Below the pieces are notes generated by a model that worked only from the letters and a program-made list of their open reading frames with translations, was not told where the DNA came from and searched no databases. Below are positions 33,462 to 41,913 of a stretch of 64,000 nt of DNA, piece after piece; position 1 is the stretch's first letter, and every line of letters starts with the position of its first letter. The position numbers and the translations under genes were made by a program. Location: the NCBI RefSeq assembly GCF_008973665.1, contig NZ_WACP01000005.1, positions 1-64,000 of the forward strand. Reading direction: 5' to 3'. The stretch is from Paenibacillus tengchongensis. Lineage in GTDB: Bacteria; Bacillota; Bacilli; Paenibacillales; Paenibacillaceae.

Positions 33462-33489
33462 TTGATATATCCGCTGGCGGATCTATCTA
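33462..33489 (+). promoter_or_regulatory. Possible internal promoter before thiM
   Basis: TTGATA (33462-33467) and TATCTA (33484-33489), 16 bases apart, in the 206-base gap between thiY and thiM. A small palindrome TCCGCTGGCGGA lies between them. It would allow thiMDE to be expressed apart from the transporter. Confidence 0.3.
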
Positions 33490-33541
33490 CAAAGCAAAGC
33501 AGGCAACAAAACAATACAATATTTATTAGGAGGAATTATAC

Positions 33542-34345
33542 ATGTCATTTATTCAGAAGCTTCGTGAAGAGAAGCCGCTGGTCCACAATATCACCAACAT
33601 CGTTGTGGCCAATTTCACCGCCAACGGCCTGCTGGCGCTCGGCGCCTCGCCGTTCATGGCCGACGCCCGCGAGGAGATGGAGGATGTCGCCGCGATGGCC
33701 GGAGCGGTCGTGCTGAACATCGGCACGCTGAACGATGCCGCCATCGAGTCCATGCTGCTGGCCGGCCGGAGCGCCAATCACCATAAGGTGCCGCTTGTCC
33801 TTGATCCGGTGGGAGCGGGCGCAACGCCGTACCGCAGCGAGGTGACCTATCAGCTGGTTCATGCGCTGCAGTTCACGGCGGTGCGCGGCAACGTTGCGGA
33901 AATCGCCAGCATCGCCGGCGAACGCTGGGCCAGCAAGGGCGTCGACGCCGGCACCGGCGACGGGGATGTCGTTGCGCTCGCGCGCAAGGCGGCGCTGAAG
34001 CTCGGCTGCGTCGTTATTGTTACCGGACCGGAGGACGTCATTACTGACGGCGCCAGCGTCTATGTAATCGGCGGCGGACATCTGCTGCTCACCCAGGTAA
34101 CCGGTACAGGCTGCCTCCTTAGCGCGGTGGTCGGCGCTTTCCTGGCTGTCAGCGGCGGGTCCTGGATTACGGCTGCTGCTGAAGCGCTGGCCTTCTACTC
34201 CGTTGCCGCCGAGCTGGCGGCAGAGAAGACAGCCGGGCTTGGACCGGGCAGCTTCCAGATCGAGTTTCTGAACCAGCTGGCCGCAGTGACACCGGAAATC
34301 TACCGCGAGCGGGCGCAAATCCGGCTGCTGGCCGACCAAATGTAA
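33542..34345 (+). CDS. thiM: Hydroxyethylthiazole kinase
   Basis: 267-residue ribokinase-like enzyme that phosphorylates hydroxyethylthiazole for thiamine salvage. Diagnostic tracts: PLVHNITNIVVANFTANGLLALGASP at residues 11-36, LVLDPVGAGAT and the catalytic TGTGCLLSA. Strong AGGAGG before ATG. First of three closely spaced thiamine genes. Confidence 0.95.
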   Translation: MSFIQKLREEKPLVHNITNIVVANFTANGLLALGASPFMADAREEMEDVAAMAGAVVLNIGTLNDAAIESMLLAGRSANHHKVPLVLDPVGAGATPYRSEVTYQLVHALQFTAVRGNVAEIASIAGERWASKGVDAGTGDGDVVALARKAALKLGCVVIVTGPEDVITDGASVYVIGGGHLLLTQVTGTGCLLSAVVGAFLAVSGGSWITAAAEALAFYSVAAELAAEKTAGLGPGSFQIEFLNQLAAVTPEIYRERAQIRLLADQM

Positions 34346-34379
34346 GCACCGCCCCATACACAGACAAGGAGCAGATACG

Positions 34380-35210
34380 ATGACCCAAGTATACAAAGCA
34401 TTGACCATCGCCGGCTCGGACAGCGGCGGCGGCGCAGGCATCCAGGCGGACCTGAAGACCTTCCAGGAGCTGGACGTCTACGGAATGTCCGCCCTGACGG
34501 CGGTCACAGCCCAGAACACGCTCGGCGTGCAGGGCGTTTATCCGCTGTCCGCCGAGGCTCTGGCGGCCCAGCTCGATTCCGTCGGCGCCGACCTGCCGCC
34601 GGATGCCGTCAAGACCGGCATGCTGTTCAGCGGTGAGCTGGTACGGATTACCGCCGGCAAAGTCCGTGAATACGGCTGGGAGAAGCTCGTAGTCGACCCG
34701 GTCATGGTCGCCAAGGGCGGCTCCCCCCTGCTGCAGCAGGAAGCGGTGCAGGCGCTCATCAGGGAGCTGCTGCCGCTCTGCCTGGCCGTTACGCCGAATC
34801 TTCCCGAGGCGGAAATCCTGACCGGCATGACCATTTCCGGCAACGCGGACCGGGAAACGGCCGCCCGGCTGATTCACAGCATGGGGCCGCAGTTTGTCGT
34901 ACTGAAGGGCGGCCACGCCGGGGACAGTGCTGACGGTACCGTCAGCGATCTGTTATATGACGGCGAACATTTCACGCTGTTGCAGAGCCCGCGCATTGCC
35001 ACGCGGCACACGCATGGCACAGGCTGCACCTTCTCCGCTGCGGTGACAGCTGAGCTGGCGAAGGGCCGTACGGTCCAGGAAGCCGTCCGGACCGCCAAAG
35101 CGTTCATCCAGGCGGCCATCGAAGACAGCCTGGAGCTCGGCGCCGGCGCCGGCCCGACGAACCACAGCGCCTACCGCAAACGCGGCGGCTCCGGGGGTGG
35201 GCAGGCATGA
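34380..35210 (+). CDS. thiD: Hydroxymethylpyrimidine/phosphomethylpyrimidine kinase
   Basis: 276 residues. Phosphorylates HMP twice to HMP-PP. Tracts: ALTIAGSDSGGGAGIQADLK, VVDPVMVAKGG, LTPNLPEA-like VTPNLPEAEIL, and the ATP-site HGTGCTFSAAV. Overlaps thiE by ATGA, so the two are translationally coupled. Confidence 0.95.
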   Translation: MTQVYKALTIAGSDSGGGAGIQADLKTFQELDVYGMSALTAVTAQNTLGVQGVYPLSAEALAAQLDSVGADLPPDAVKTGMLFSGELVRITAGKVREYGWEKLVVDPVMVAKGGSPLLQQEAVQALIRELLPLCLAVTPNLPEAEILTGMTISGNADRETAARLIHSMGPQFVVLKGGHAGDSADGTVSDLLYDGEHFTLLQSPRIATRHTHGTGCTFSAAVTAELAKGRTVQEAVRTAKAFIQAAIEDSLELGAGAGPTNHSAYRKRGGSGGGQA

Positions 35211-35866
35211 GCCGGATCGATCCTGCTGCCATGCGCAGCCTGCTGCGGCTGTATTTTATTATGGGCAGCGTGAACTGCCCGCGCCTCTCGCCCGCCGATA
35301 CGCTGCGCGAGGCAATAGCCGGAGGCGTTACGCTGTTCCAGTACCGCGAGAAGGGCGCCGGCGCGCTGCAGGGAGCTGCAGCGCTGGAGCTCGGGCGGCA
35401 GCTGCAGGCGATCTGCCGCGAGAACAGCGTGCCCTTTATCGTCAACGACGATATCGGGCTGGCGGAGCTTCTGGATGCCGACGGCGTCCATGTCGGCCAG
35501 GACGATGCGCCGGCCCGGGAGCTCCGGCGGCGGCTCGGCGCGCACAAAATTATCGGCGTTTCGGCCCATACGGTGGACGAAGCGCGGCAGGCCGTTGCCG
35601 ACGGAGCCGATTATCTCGGCATCGGCCCGATTTACCCCACCGCTTCCAAGGACGACGCCAGAGCGGTGCAAGGCCCGCCGATTCTGGAGGAGCTGCGGCG
35701 CTGCGGCCTGGATATTCCGCTCGTCGGCATCGGCGGAATCACCGCCGGCTCGGCGCGGCCGGTGATTGAGGCCGGGGCCGACGGCGTCTCCGTCATTTCG
35801 GCCATCGCAGCGGCCGAAGACATCCGCCAAGCCTCAGCCGGTTTCCGGCACGCGATGCGGCAATAA
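35207..35866 (+). CDS. thiE: Thiamine phosphate synthase
   Basis: 219-residue TIM barrel that joins HMP-PP and thiazole phosphate. Tracts: GVTLFQYREKGA, FIVNDDIGLAELLDADGVHVGQDD (split at about 83-106), GPIYPTASKDDA and GIGGITAGSARPV. Last gene of the operon, followed by a strong terminator. Confidence 0.95.
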   Translation: MSRIDPAAMRSLLRLYFIMGSVNCPRLSPADTLREAIAGGVTLFQYREKGAGALQGAAALELGRQLQAICRENSVPFIVNDDIGLAELLDADGVHVGQDDAPARELRRRLGAHKIIGVSAHTVDEARQAVADGADYLGIGPIYPTASKDDARAVQGPPILEELRRCGLDIPLVGIGGITAGSARPVIEAGADGVSVISAIAAAEDIRQASAGFRHAMRQ

Positions 35867-35871
35867 GACAG

Positions 35872-35907
35872 ACACGCAGCCAGCCATTAGGCGCTGCGTG
35901 TTTTTTT
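35872..35907 (+). terminator. Terminator of the thiamine operon
   Basis: ACACGCAGC and GCTGCGTGT form the stem, followed by seven Ts at 35901-35907. Confidence 0.85.
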
Positions 35908-35967
35908 ATGGCGGCACCGGAGATAATGAGCAGCTGGTTTACTTTTGGCTGCGGCAGGTGTATATTT

Positions 35968-35999
35968 AGTTTACATTGTTAACAGTTTACAAGCGTAAC
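35968..35999. promoter_or_regulatory. Tandem 16-bp repeats upstream of marR
   Basis: AGTTTACATTGTTAAC and AGTTTACAAGCGTAAC are directly adjacent and agree at 12 of 16 positions. They lie 22 bases before the MarR start, the expected place for an autoregulatory operator. Confidence 0.45.
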
Positions 36000-36020
36000 T
36001 TTATGGAGAGGCGGGATATT

Positions 36021-36470
36021 ATGGGAGTTCAGCCCCGGACAGTCGACATTTATAACTCTTTCTTTGCCGTATCCCGGCAGCTCAAGAAGCTCGCCCATCA
36101 AAGCGCAGCGGAGCTGGGACTAACCGTACACCAGATCGGCATATTAAATACCGTACTGGCGCGTCCCGGACTGACGCAGAAGGAAGTAACGGAGCAGCTG
36201 GTTTTTGCCAAGAGCCGGGTCAGTCTGCATATTGATGCGCTGGTGGAGAAGGGGCTGGTGGACCGCAGGGCCTCCGAGCAGGACCGCCGGGAAACCAGGC
36301 TGTATATTACCGCTGCCGGTGAGGAATGCTGCTTGCGCTACAATACCGAAGCTGCCGCCTTCAAAGTGCTTGAAGAAGCGCTAAGCCGGTTCACGGAAAG
36401 CGAAACAGCCGGGCTGCTGAAGCTGAATCTGGAGCTGCTGGGTAAGCTGAAGCAGGCTGCCGAACAATGA
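36021..36470 (+). CDS. MarR family transcriptional regulator
   Basis: 149 residues with a winged helix (LTVHQIGILNTVLARPGLTQKEV, LVFAKSRVSLHIDALVEKGLVDRR with the wing DRRETRLYIT). Such proteins repress efflux genes and release DNA on binding small molecules. The start at 36021 follows GAGGCGGG. Earlier in-frame ATGs at 35976 and 36003 would overlap the operator or binding site. The downstream exporter, 26 bases away, is the likely target. Confidence 0.88.
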   Translation: MGVQPRTVDIYNSFFAVSRQLKKLAHQSAAELGLTVHQIGILNTVLARPGLTQKEVTEQLVFAKSRVSLHIDALVEKGLVDRRASEQDRRETRLYITAAGEECCLRYNTEAAAFKVLEEALSRFTESETAGLLKLNLELLGKLKQAAEQ

Positions 36471-36496
36471 ATTTGGATTAAAGCAGGTGATGGCTC

Positions 36497-38338
36497 ATGC
36501 CAAGAGATATAGGCGGCGGGGGCTTCGGTATGGGACCGGGGCACGCCAAGTTTAAATTTGACGATGAGAGCGGCAAGACGCATTTGTCCAAAGCGCTGCT
36601 CCTGCGGATTCTTCAGTATTTTACCCCTTACTGGAAACCGGCGCTGCTCGTAATCGCTGTACTGTGTGTCTCCGCTGTCCTTGGTCTGCTGCCCCCGATC
36701 CTGATCCAGCAGATTATCGACCGGGCGCTTCCGGAGCGGAATCTGCGGCTGCTGTTTATGTTTGTGCTGGCTTCACTGGCAACTACAGTGGTCTCGGGTT
36801 TGCTGGGCGTGCTGCAGAATTACTTAAACTCTTTTATCTCCCAGCACATCGTCCATGATATGAAGAACCAGATGTACCGCCATCTGCAGCGGATGCCCCT
36901 GCAGTTCTTCTCCTCGGTCCGGCAGGGTGAGGTTATCACACGTATGACGAGCGATATCTCCGGGGTGCAGGGGGTATTCAACAGCACGATTGTCAATTTT
37001 GCCAGCAATCTGTTTATTCTCGCTACCACCGGCGCAGCCTTATTCCTGATGAACTGGAAGCTTGCGCTGCTGGGGATTATCGTGGTTCCCCTCTTTATCG
37101 TGCCTACCCGCAAAATGGGCAGCCTGCGCTGGAAGCTCGCCAAACAGACACAGGAGAAATTCGCCGAGCAGAACCAGGTGGTCCAGGAAACGCTCAGCCT
37201 CAGCGGTTATCTGCTGATGAAGCTCTTCACCCGGGAGGATCAGGAATACCATACGTTTCAGCGGACGAACGCGGAAGCGACCAGGCTGCAGATCCGAGAG
37301 TCGCTGGCCGGACGCTGGTTCATGATGGCACTGACCACGTTTACTTCGGTCGGTCCGATGCTGATTTACCTGTACGGCGGTTATTTGTTCATTCAAGGGG
37401 AGCTTACCGTCGGTACGATCGTCACCTTCGTCGCTTTGCTGGGGCGGCTGTATAGCCCGGTGATGCAGATGACCAATCTCTATGTCGATATCAAAAGATC
37501 GGCGGCGCTGTTTGAACGGATATTCGATTACTTCGATATGGAGCCCGGAATAACGGATCAGCCGGGTGCCCGTCCGCTGGAAGCCGCAGGCCGGAATATC
37601 GTCTTTGAAGAGGTCAGCTTCGCGTATCAGCCGGACAAACCGGCGCTGCACGGGGTATCTTTTACCGCCCCTGCCGGGACCTTGACCGCCTTGGTGGGCC
37701 CGAGCGGAGCCGGAAAGACGACCATCACGAATCTCATCCCCCGGCTGTATGAAGCCACCTCCGGCCGGATTACGATCGGCGGCACCGATCTCCGGGACTT
37801 CACCCTGGCCTCGCTGCGCTCCCAGATTGGGCTGGTCACGCAGGACACTTACCTGTTCAACGGGACGATCCGCGACAATCTGCTGTATGCGAGCCCGGAC
37901 GCCACGCCCGCCGAAGTGGAGGAGGCCTGCCGGGCGGCTTACATTCATGATTTTATTATGGGACTGCCGGAGGGCTATGAGACTGTGGTGGGCAACCGGG
38001 GCATCAAGCTGTCCGGCGGGGAGAAGCAGCGGATTTCCATCGCCCGCGTGCTGCTGAAGAATCCGCCGGTCATCATTATGGACGAGGCGACATCTTCGCT
38101 CGACACCCTGTCGGAGCATTATATCCAAGAGGCGATGCACGGCCTGCTGCAGAACAAGACCGGCATCGTCATCGCCCACCGCCTCTCCACGATTATCTCT
38201 GCGGACCAAATCCTGGTCGTACAGGCCGGTTCTATCGTGCAGCAGGGCCGGCATGAAGAGCTGCTGGCAGAGGATGGCATATACAGGGACTTGTATGAAA
38301 CCCAGTTCGGAGCCGGCAGCCTGACTAAACAGGTATAA
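36497..38338 (+). CDS. ABC multidrug/lipid exporter (half transporter)
   Basis: 613 residues: a short Gly-rich N-terminal tail, six transmembrane helices (about 45-330) and an ATPase domain (about 365-605) with Walker A GPSGAGKTT, signature LSGGEKQRISIARV, Walker B VIIMDEATSSLD and the H-loop IAHRLST. Resembles Bacillus YfiB/YfiC-type exporters. It contains its own membrane and ATPase domains, so it probably works as a homodimer. In an operon with the MarR regulator. Confidence 0.9.
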   Translation: MPRDIGGGGFGMGPGHAKFKFDDESGKTHLSKALLLRILQYFTPYWKPALLVIAVLCVSAVLGLLPPILIQQIIDRALPERNLRLLFMFVLASLATTVVSGLLGVLQNYLNSFISQHIVHDMKNQMYRHLQRMPLQFFSSVRQGEVITRMTSDISGVQGVFNSTIVNFASNLFILATTGAALFLMNWKLALLGIIVVPLFIVPTRKMGSLRWKLAKQTQEKFAEQNQVVQETLSLSGYLLMKLFTREDQEYHTFQRTNAEATRLQIRESLAGRWFMMALTTFTSVGPMLIYLYGGYLFIQGELTVGTIVTFVALLGRLYSPVMQMTNLYVDIKRSAALFERIFDYFDMEPGITDQPGARPLEAAGRNIVFEEVSFAYQPDKPALHGVSFTAPAGTLTALVGPSGAGKTTITNLIPRLYEATSGRITIGGTDLRDFTLASLRSQIGLVTQDTYLFNGTIRDNLLYASPDATPAEVEEACRAAYIHDFIMGLPEGYETVVGNRGIKLSGGEKQRISIARVLLKNPPVIIMDEATSSLDTLSEHYIQEAMHGLLQNKTGIVIAHRLSTIISADQILVVQAGSIVQQGRHEELLAEDGIYRDLYETQFGAGSLTKQV

Positions 38339-38348
38339 AAGCCCAAAT

Positions 38349-38392
38349 AGCCCGCCTGACCGGAACATCTCCGGCCAGGGCGGGCTTTGTTG
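38349..38392. terminator. Terminator between the exporter and asd
   Basis: AGCCCGCCTGACCGG and CCGGCCAGGGCGGGCT form a long stem with one bulge, then TTTGTTG. Located between convergent genes. Confidence 0.8.
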
Positions 38393-38428
38393 TGCTGGGG
38401 GATATTACCCTGCTGCAGAAGCAGCAAG

Positions 38429-39517
38429 TTATTGCTTCGGTACGATGTAGCCTTCCGCTTTCAGCAGCTCGGCGATCAGCACGGCGCCGCCGGCTGCGCC
38501 GCGGACCGTATTGTGGGAGAGGCTGACGAATTTATAATCATGCAGCGTGTCTTCGCGGAGTCTGCCGGCCGAGACGCCCATGCCGTTCTCGATGTCACGG
38601 TCCAGGCGGGTCTGCGGACGGTTCTCTTCCTCGAAGTAAGTGATGAACTGCTTCGGTGCGCTCGGCAGTCCCAGCTCCTGCGGACGGCCGCTGAAGCTCT
38701 GCCAGCGTTCAAGAATCTCTTCCTTGGTCGGCTTCTTCTCGAAGGAGACGAACGCCGCCGCCAGATGGCCGTCGGCTACCGGCACGCGGATACACTGGGT
38801 GGTGATGACCGGGCTTTCGCTCTTCACAATGCCCTCATCCGTAACCGAGCCCCAGATGCGCAGCGGTTCCTGCTCACTCTTCTCTTCTTCTCCGCCGATG
38901 AACGGAATGACGTTGTCCACCATATCCGGCCAATCGGTGAACGTCTTGCCGGCGCCGGAAATCGCCTGATAGGTGGTAACAACCACCTTGGACGGCTTGA
39001 ACTCCTTCAGCGCATTGAGCGCCGGCATGTAGCTCTGGATCGAACAGTTCGGCTTCACGGCGATAAACCCGGTCTCCGTACCCAGGCGTTTACGCTGCTG
39101 GGCGATAACCTCCAGATGCTCCGGATTGATCTCCGGAATGACCATCGGCACATCCGTTGTCCAGCGGTGCGCAGAGTTGTTGGAAATGACCGGCGTGCCG
39201 GTCTTCGCGTAGGCTTCTTCCAGCGCCTTGATTTCTTCCTTCTTCATGTCCACTGCACAGAAGATCAGGTCGACATCCTTAGCTACCTCCTCCACCTTGG
39301 AGGCATCCTGTACAACGATATGCTTGACGCCTTCCGGCAGCGGCGTGGACAGCTTCCATCTGCCCTTGACCGATTCCTCATAGGTCTTGTTCGCCGAATT
39401 GGCGCTTGCCGCGATGGCCGTAACTTCAAACCATGGATGATTCTCAAGAAGTGCGATAAAACGTTGACCCACCATACCGGTACCGCCCACGATACCCGCT
39501 CTCAACTTACTTGACAT
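38429..39517 (-). CDS. asd: Aspartate-semialdehyde dehydrogenase, archaeal/fungal-type
   Basis: 362 residues. Reduces aspartyl phosphate to the semialdehyde for lysine/threonine/methionine synthesis. N-terminal NADP fold (AGIVGGTGMVGQRFIALLENHPWF), catalytic Cys in KPNCSIQSYMPAL and the general-base His in RVPVADGHLAAAF. The sequence and length fit the class found in archaea and fungi rather than the roughly 346-residue enzyme of the usual Bacillus dap operon. The start at 39517 is set by AAAGGA upstream. A promoter with a perfect TATAAT precedes it. Stands alone. Confidence 0.88.
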   Translation of the reverse strand: MSSKLRAGIVGGTGMVGQRFIALLENHPWFEVTAIAASANSANKTYEESVKGRWKLSTPLPEGVKHIVVQDASKVEEVAKDVDLIFCAVDMKKEEIKALEEAYAKTGTPVISNNSAHRWTTDVPMVIPEINPEHLEVIAQQRKRLGTETGFIAVKPNCSIQSYMPALNALKEFKPSKVVVTTYQAISGAGKTFTDWPDMVDNVIPFIGGEEEKSEQEPLRIWGSVTDEGIVKSESPVITTQCIRVPVADGHLAAAFVSFEKKPTKEEILERWQSFSGRPQELGLPSAPKQFITYFEEENRPQTRLDRDIENGMGVSAGRLREDTLHDYKFVSLSHNTVRGAAGGAVLIAELLKAEGYIVPKQ

Positions 39518-39572
39518 AAGAACTTCAATTCCTTTCAAGCAGCTCCCTGTGATAGGCGCTTTTTAATTCCCG

Positions 39573-39601
39573 ATTATAAAGGATATGTGCAGCTTACACA
39601 A
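39573..39601 (-). promoter_or_regulatory. Predicted asd promoter
   Basis: TATAAT (39573-39578) with TTGTGT (39596-39601) 17 bases upstream on the minus strand. Confidence 0.45.
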
Positions 39602-39780
39602 TATGTGAACGAAAAGTAAGTCTTGCCTTTTTTAGCGTGAAAGAGCTTTACAGCACATTGACCGCGAATAACGGATCATAAGTCTTCTGAATGATCAGGT
39701 TCTATCCCAGGTATTACATGATCTTGATCGTCAAATAAACGCCCATTGTTACTTTCTTAGCAGTAAAATAAATACAGTGA

Positions 39781-40314
39781 TTATGGGACAAAACCTTCAC
39801 CAAATTTTCCCTTCATACTCTGTTGGGTTTTAATCGCTTGCCCGTAATTTATACCCGTAACAATAAAGAAATTAGGTTCTTTACCATTCTTTTGTCCCCA
39901 AGTTGGTGTGGTCCAAATATTAATATTCCGGAAATTGTTATCGAACCATATCATTCCGCTTCCAATCTCTTTAATCGATGAGGGAGAACTAGTGAACGAT
40001 TGATATTGTAGCCCCCCCATATTTATTCCATTTTCTCTTTTTGTAATAGCGATATCAGTCATTATGTTATTGTTTGTAAAATCATAACCTTCAATAAATA
40101 TGTTTCCTTTAAACTTATGTTGACGTAATAACGGTCTATATAATGTACCAGAGATTCTTATTTTCGTACTAACTGTTGTCAATTGGTTGTTTTCGATAAA
40201 TGTCACAGCATCTCTGGATATGTTCACTTTTTTGGGGAAATTGAAGAAGAAAGAAAGGACTAATACACATATGCACAAAACCAGAATGAAGATTTTAGAA
40301 TACATTTTAGTCAA
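39781..40314 (-). CDS. AT-rich hypothetical membrane-anchored or exported protein
   Basis: 177 residues, much more AT-rich than the neighbours and with many Asn, Ile and Lys. An N-terminal hydrophobic segment (about 6-25) could be a signal anchor. The rest looks like an extracytoplasmic beta-rich domain (TKIRISGTLYRPLLRQ, GMIWFDNNFRNINIW). No family recognised. Start TTG at 40314 has GAAGG 10 bases upstream. ATG three codons later is the alternative. Base composition and isolation suggest horizontal transfer. Confidence 0.6.
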   Translation of the reverse strand: MTKMYSKIFILVLCICVLVLSFFFNFPKKVNISRDAVTFIENNQLTTVSTKIRISGTLYRPLLRQHKFKGNIFIEGYDFTNNNIMTDIAITKRENGINMGGLQYQSFTSSPSSIKEIGSGMIWFDNNFRNINIWTTPTWGQKNGKEPNFFIVTGINYGQAIKTQQSMKGKFGEGFVP

Positions 40315-40348
40315 TTTATTTTAGCCTTCTTCCTTTGAAAAATAAGAA

Positions 40349-40388
40349 AAGATTTGCACTTAACATTAGTATATTAAGCGCAAATCTT
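40349..40388. terminator. AT-rich hairpin upstream of the 177-aa gene
   Basis: AAGATTTGCACTTAA and TTAAGCGCAAATCTT pair over 15 positions with one G-U. On the minus strand it is followed by TTTCTTATTTTTC, so it may end transcription entering from the right. Confidence 0.5.
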
Positions 40389-40485
40389 AATGCAACGAAT
40401 ATTATCTCACAATTTAGTTATCAATAAACGTAGGCCATCAATGCTAATTTGGCACTCATGCGCCTTTCACTTCATAGGAAGGTTG

Positions 40486-40569
40486 ATGACGAGCCGATCA
40501 AGTGAAGATATTTATTATGCAGCCATCAATCAAATAGGTAACAGATTGGACAGAAATGCAGAGCAGTGA
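40486..40569 (+). pseudogene. Short protein-like remnant
   Basis: The frame after AGGAAGG-TTG-ATG encodes a 27-residue end, SEDIYYAAINQIGNRLDRN then a stop, which looks like the tail of a larger protein. The ribosome site is too close for normal initiation, and a strong hairpin follows at once. Probably a relic in the AT-rich island. The rest of 40390-40707 shows no gene. Confidence 0.2.
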
Positions 40570-40605
40570 TTCTCCCTGAAGCGAGAAAATCGCTGCTCTG
40601 CTTAT
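40558..40605 (+). terminator. Terminator-like hairpin
   Basis: GCAGAGCAGTGAT and ATCGCTGCTCTGC pair over 13 positions with one wobble, followed by TTATTATTA. Confidence 0.55.
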
Positions 40606-40707
40606 TATTACAATATCAAGCTTGTGTTATTGCCCTAGCAGGATTTTGGCAAAAGTCGATTCAATCGGGATCATGGATAGCTGTCTATTTGACGGGTGCA
40701 GTTCACT

Positions 40708-41913
40708 TTACAGCGCCCCCAAGCGCTTCGCAAGTCCAGCCAGATCCTGGCCCTTCAGCGCCCCTTCCACCAGAGCGGGCAGCACGGCCGGAGTGCAGGC
40801 AAAGCACGGCGTGCCGTCACGGGAAAGCTGGGCCGCAAGGCGCTCGTCATAGGAAGGCTTCCCTTCATCCGACAGGGCCAGCAGCGTCATGGTCCGTACG
40901 CCCGCTTCCCGCAGCTCACGCATCCGCCGTACAAGGCCGGCCTGATTACCGTTCTCATAGAGATCGGAGACGATAATGAACAGGGTTTTGCGGGGTTCTG
41001 TAATGAACTGCTCGCAGTATTTCACCGATTTATGGATGTCCGTTCCGCCGCCCAGCTGAATGCCGAACAGCATATCGACCGGATCATCACCGCACTGTTC
41101 GGTTAAATCGACGATCTCGGTATCGAAAGCGACGACGCGTGTGTTGAGTGCAGGGATACTCGCAAAGATGGAGGCGACAATGGAGGCCCAGATCACAGAA
41201 TCGGCCATTGAACCGCTCTGGTCGATATCCACGATGATCGTCCATTCCTTGCTGCGGCGGGAGCGGTCGAAATAATACATGCGCTCGGGAATGACAATCC
41301 GCCGCTCCCGGTCGTAGTTCTTCAGGTTCCGGTTGATCGTCAGCTTCCAGTCCAGGCCGCTCAGGGAAGGGAGCGGCGAATGCTGCCGCTTGTTCAGCGC
41401 TCCGGTGACCGCCTGCCGGATATCGGTCTCCAGCAGCTTGACGAGCTCATCCACAAGTGACTGCACAAGCATACGTGCCGTATCTTTGGTCTTCTCGGGG
41501 ATTTTGCCTTTCAGCGACAGCAGCGTGCCCACGAGTGCGATATCCGGCTTCACCGAAGCCAGCAGCTCCGGCTCCAGCAGCAGCTCTTTCCAGCCCTTGC
41601 GTTCCATCGCATCGTTCTGGATCACGGACACCACATCATCAGGGAACAGGCTGCGCACATCGCCCAGCCATTTGGAGAGATGCACGGCACTGCGTCCGCT
41701 TCCCGCCCCCTTGCCTCTCCCCTGGGCCGCCGGATCTTCAGCGTTCTCGCCCCCGTAGATCGCTGCCAGCGCCGCATCCATAATGAGCTCCTCTTCCGTA
41801 AGCTCCACTGAGCCCCCGGGAACACTCTGCGACAGCGCCTGCTCGGCTTCCTGCCCAAGGATCAGCCGCCAGCGCGTCGCCGTATGGGCGTTCAACTTGC
41901 TGTTACCGTTCAT
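40708..41913 (-). CDS. VWA-domain protein of the MoxR/DUF5682 cluster (YehP-like)
   Basis: 401 residues. A helical N-terminal half, then a von Willebrand A domain from about residue 220 with a complete MIDAS motif DQSGSM (D231, S233, S235), the GGGTDIHKS threonine loop and VSDLYENG. Such proteins act as metal-dependent adaptors for MoxR ATPases. Last gene of the five-gene operon. Its start overlaps the DUF5682 stop as ATGA. No signal peptide, so cytoplasmic. It resembles E. coli YehP. Confidence 0.85.
   Translation of the reverse strand: MNGNSKLNAHTATRWRLILGQEAEQALSQSVPGGSVELTEEELIMDAALAAIYGGENAEDPAAQGRGKGAGSGRSAVHLSKWLGDVRSLFPDDVVSVIQNDAMERKGWKELLLEPELLASVKPDIALVGTLLSLKGKIPEKTKDTARMLVQSLVDELVKLLETDIRQAVTGALNKRQHSPLPSLSGLDWKLTINRNLKNYDRERRIVIPERMYYFDRSRRSKEWTIIVDIDQSGSMADSVIWASIVASIFASIPALNTRVVAFDTEIVDLTEQCGDDPVDMLFGIQLGGGTDIHKSVKYCEQFITEPRKTLFIIVSDLYENGNQAGLVRRMRELREAGVRTMTLLALSDEGKPSYDERLAAQLSRDGTPCFACTPAVLPALVEGALKGQDLAGLAKRLGAL

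Noticed and set aside
37040..38368. 442-codon minus-strand ORF opposite the ABC exporter
   Set aside because: Antisense shadow; the plus strand has full Walker and signature motifs.
38387..39514. 375-codon plus-strand ORF opposite asd
   Set aside because: Antisense shadow of asd.
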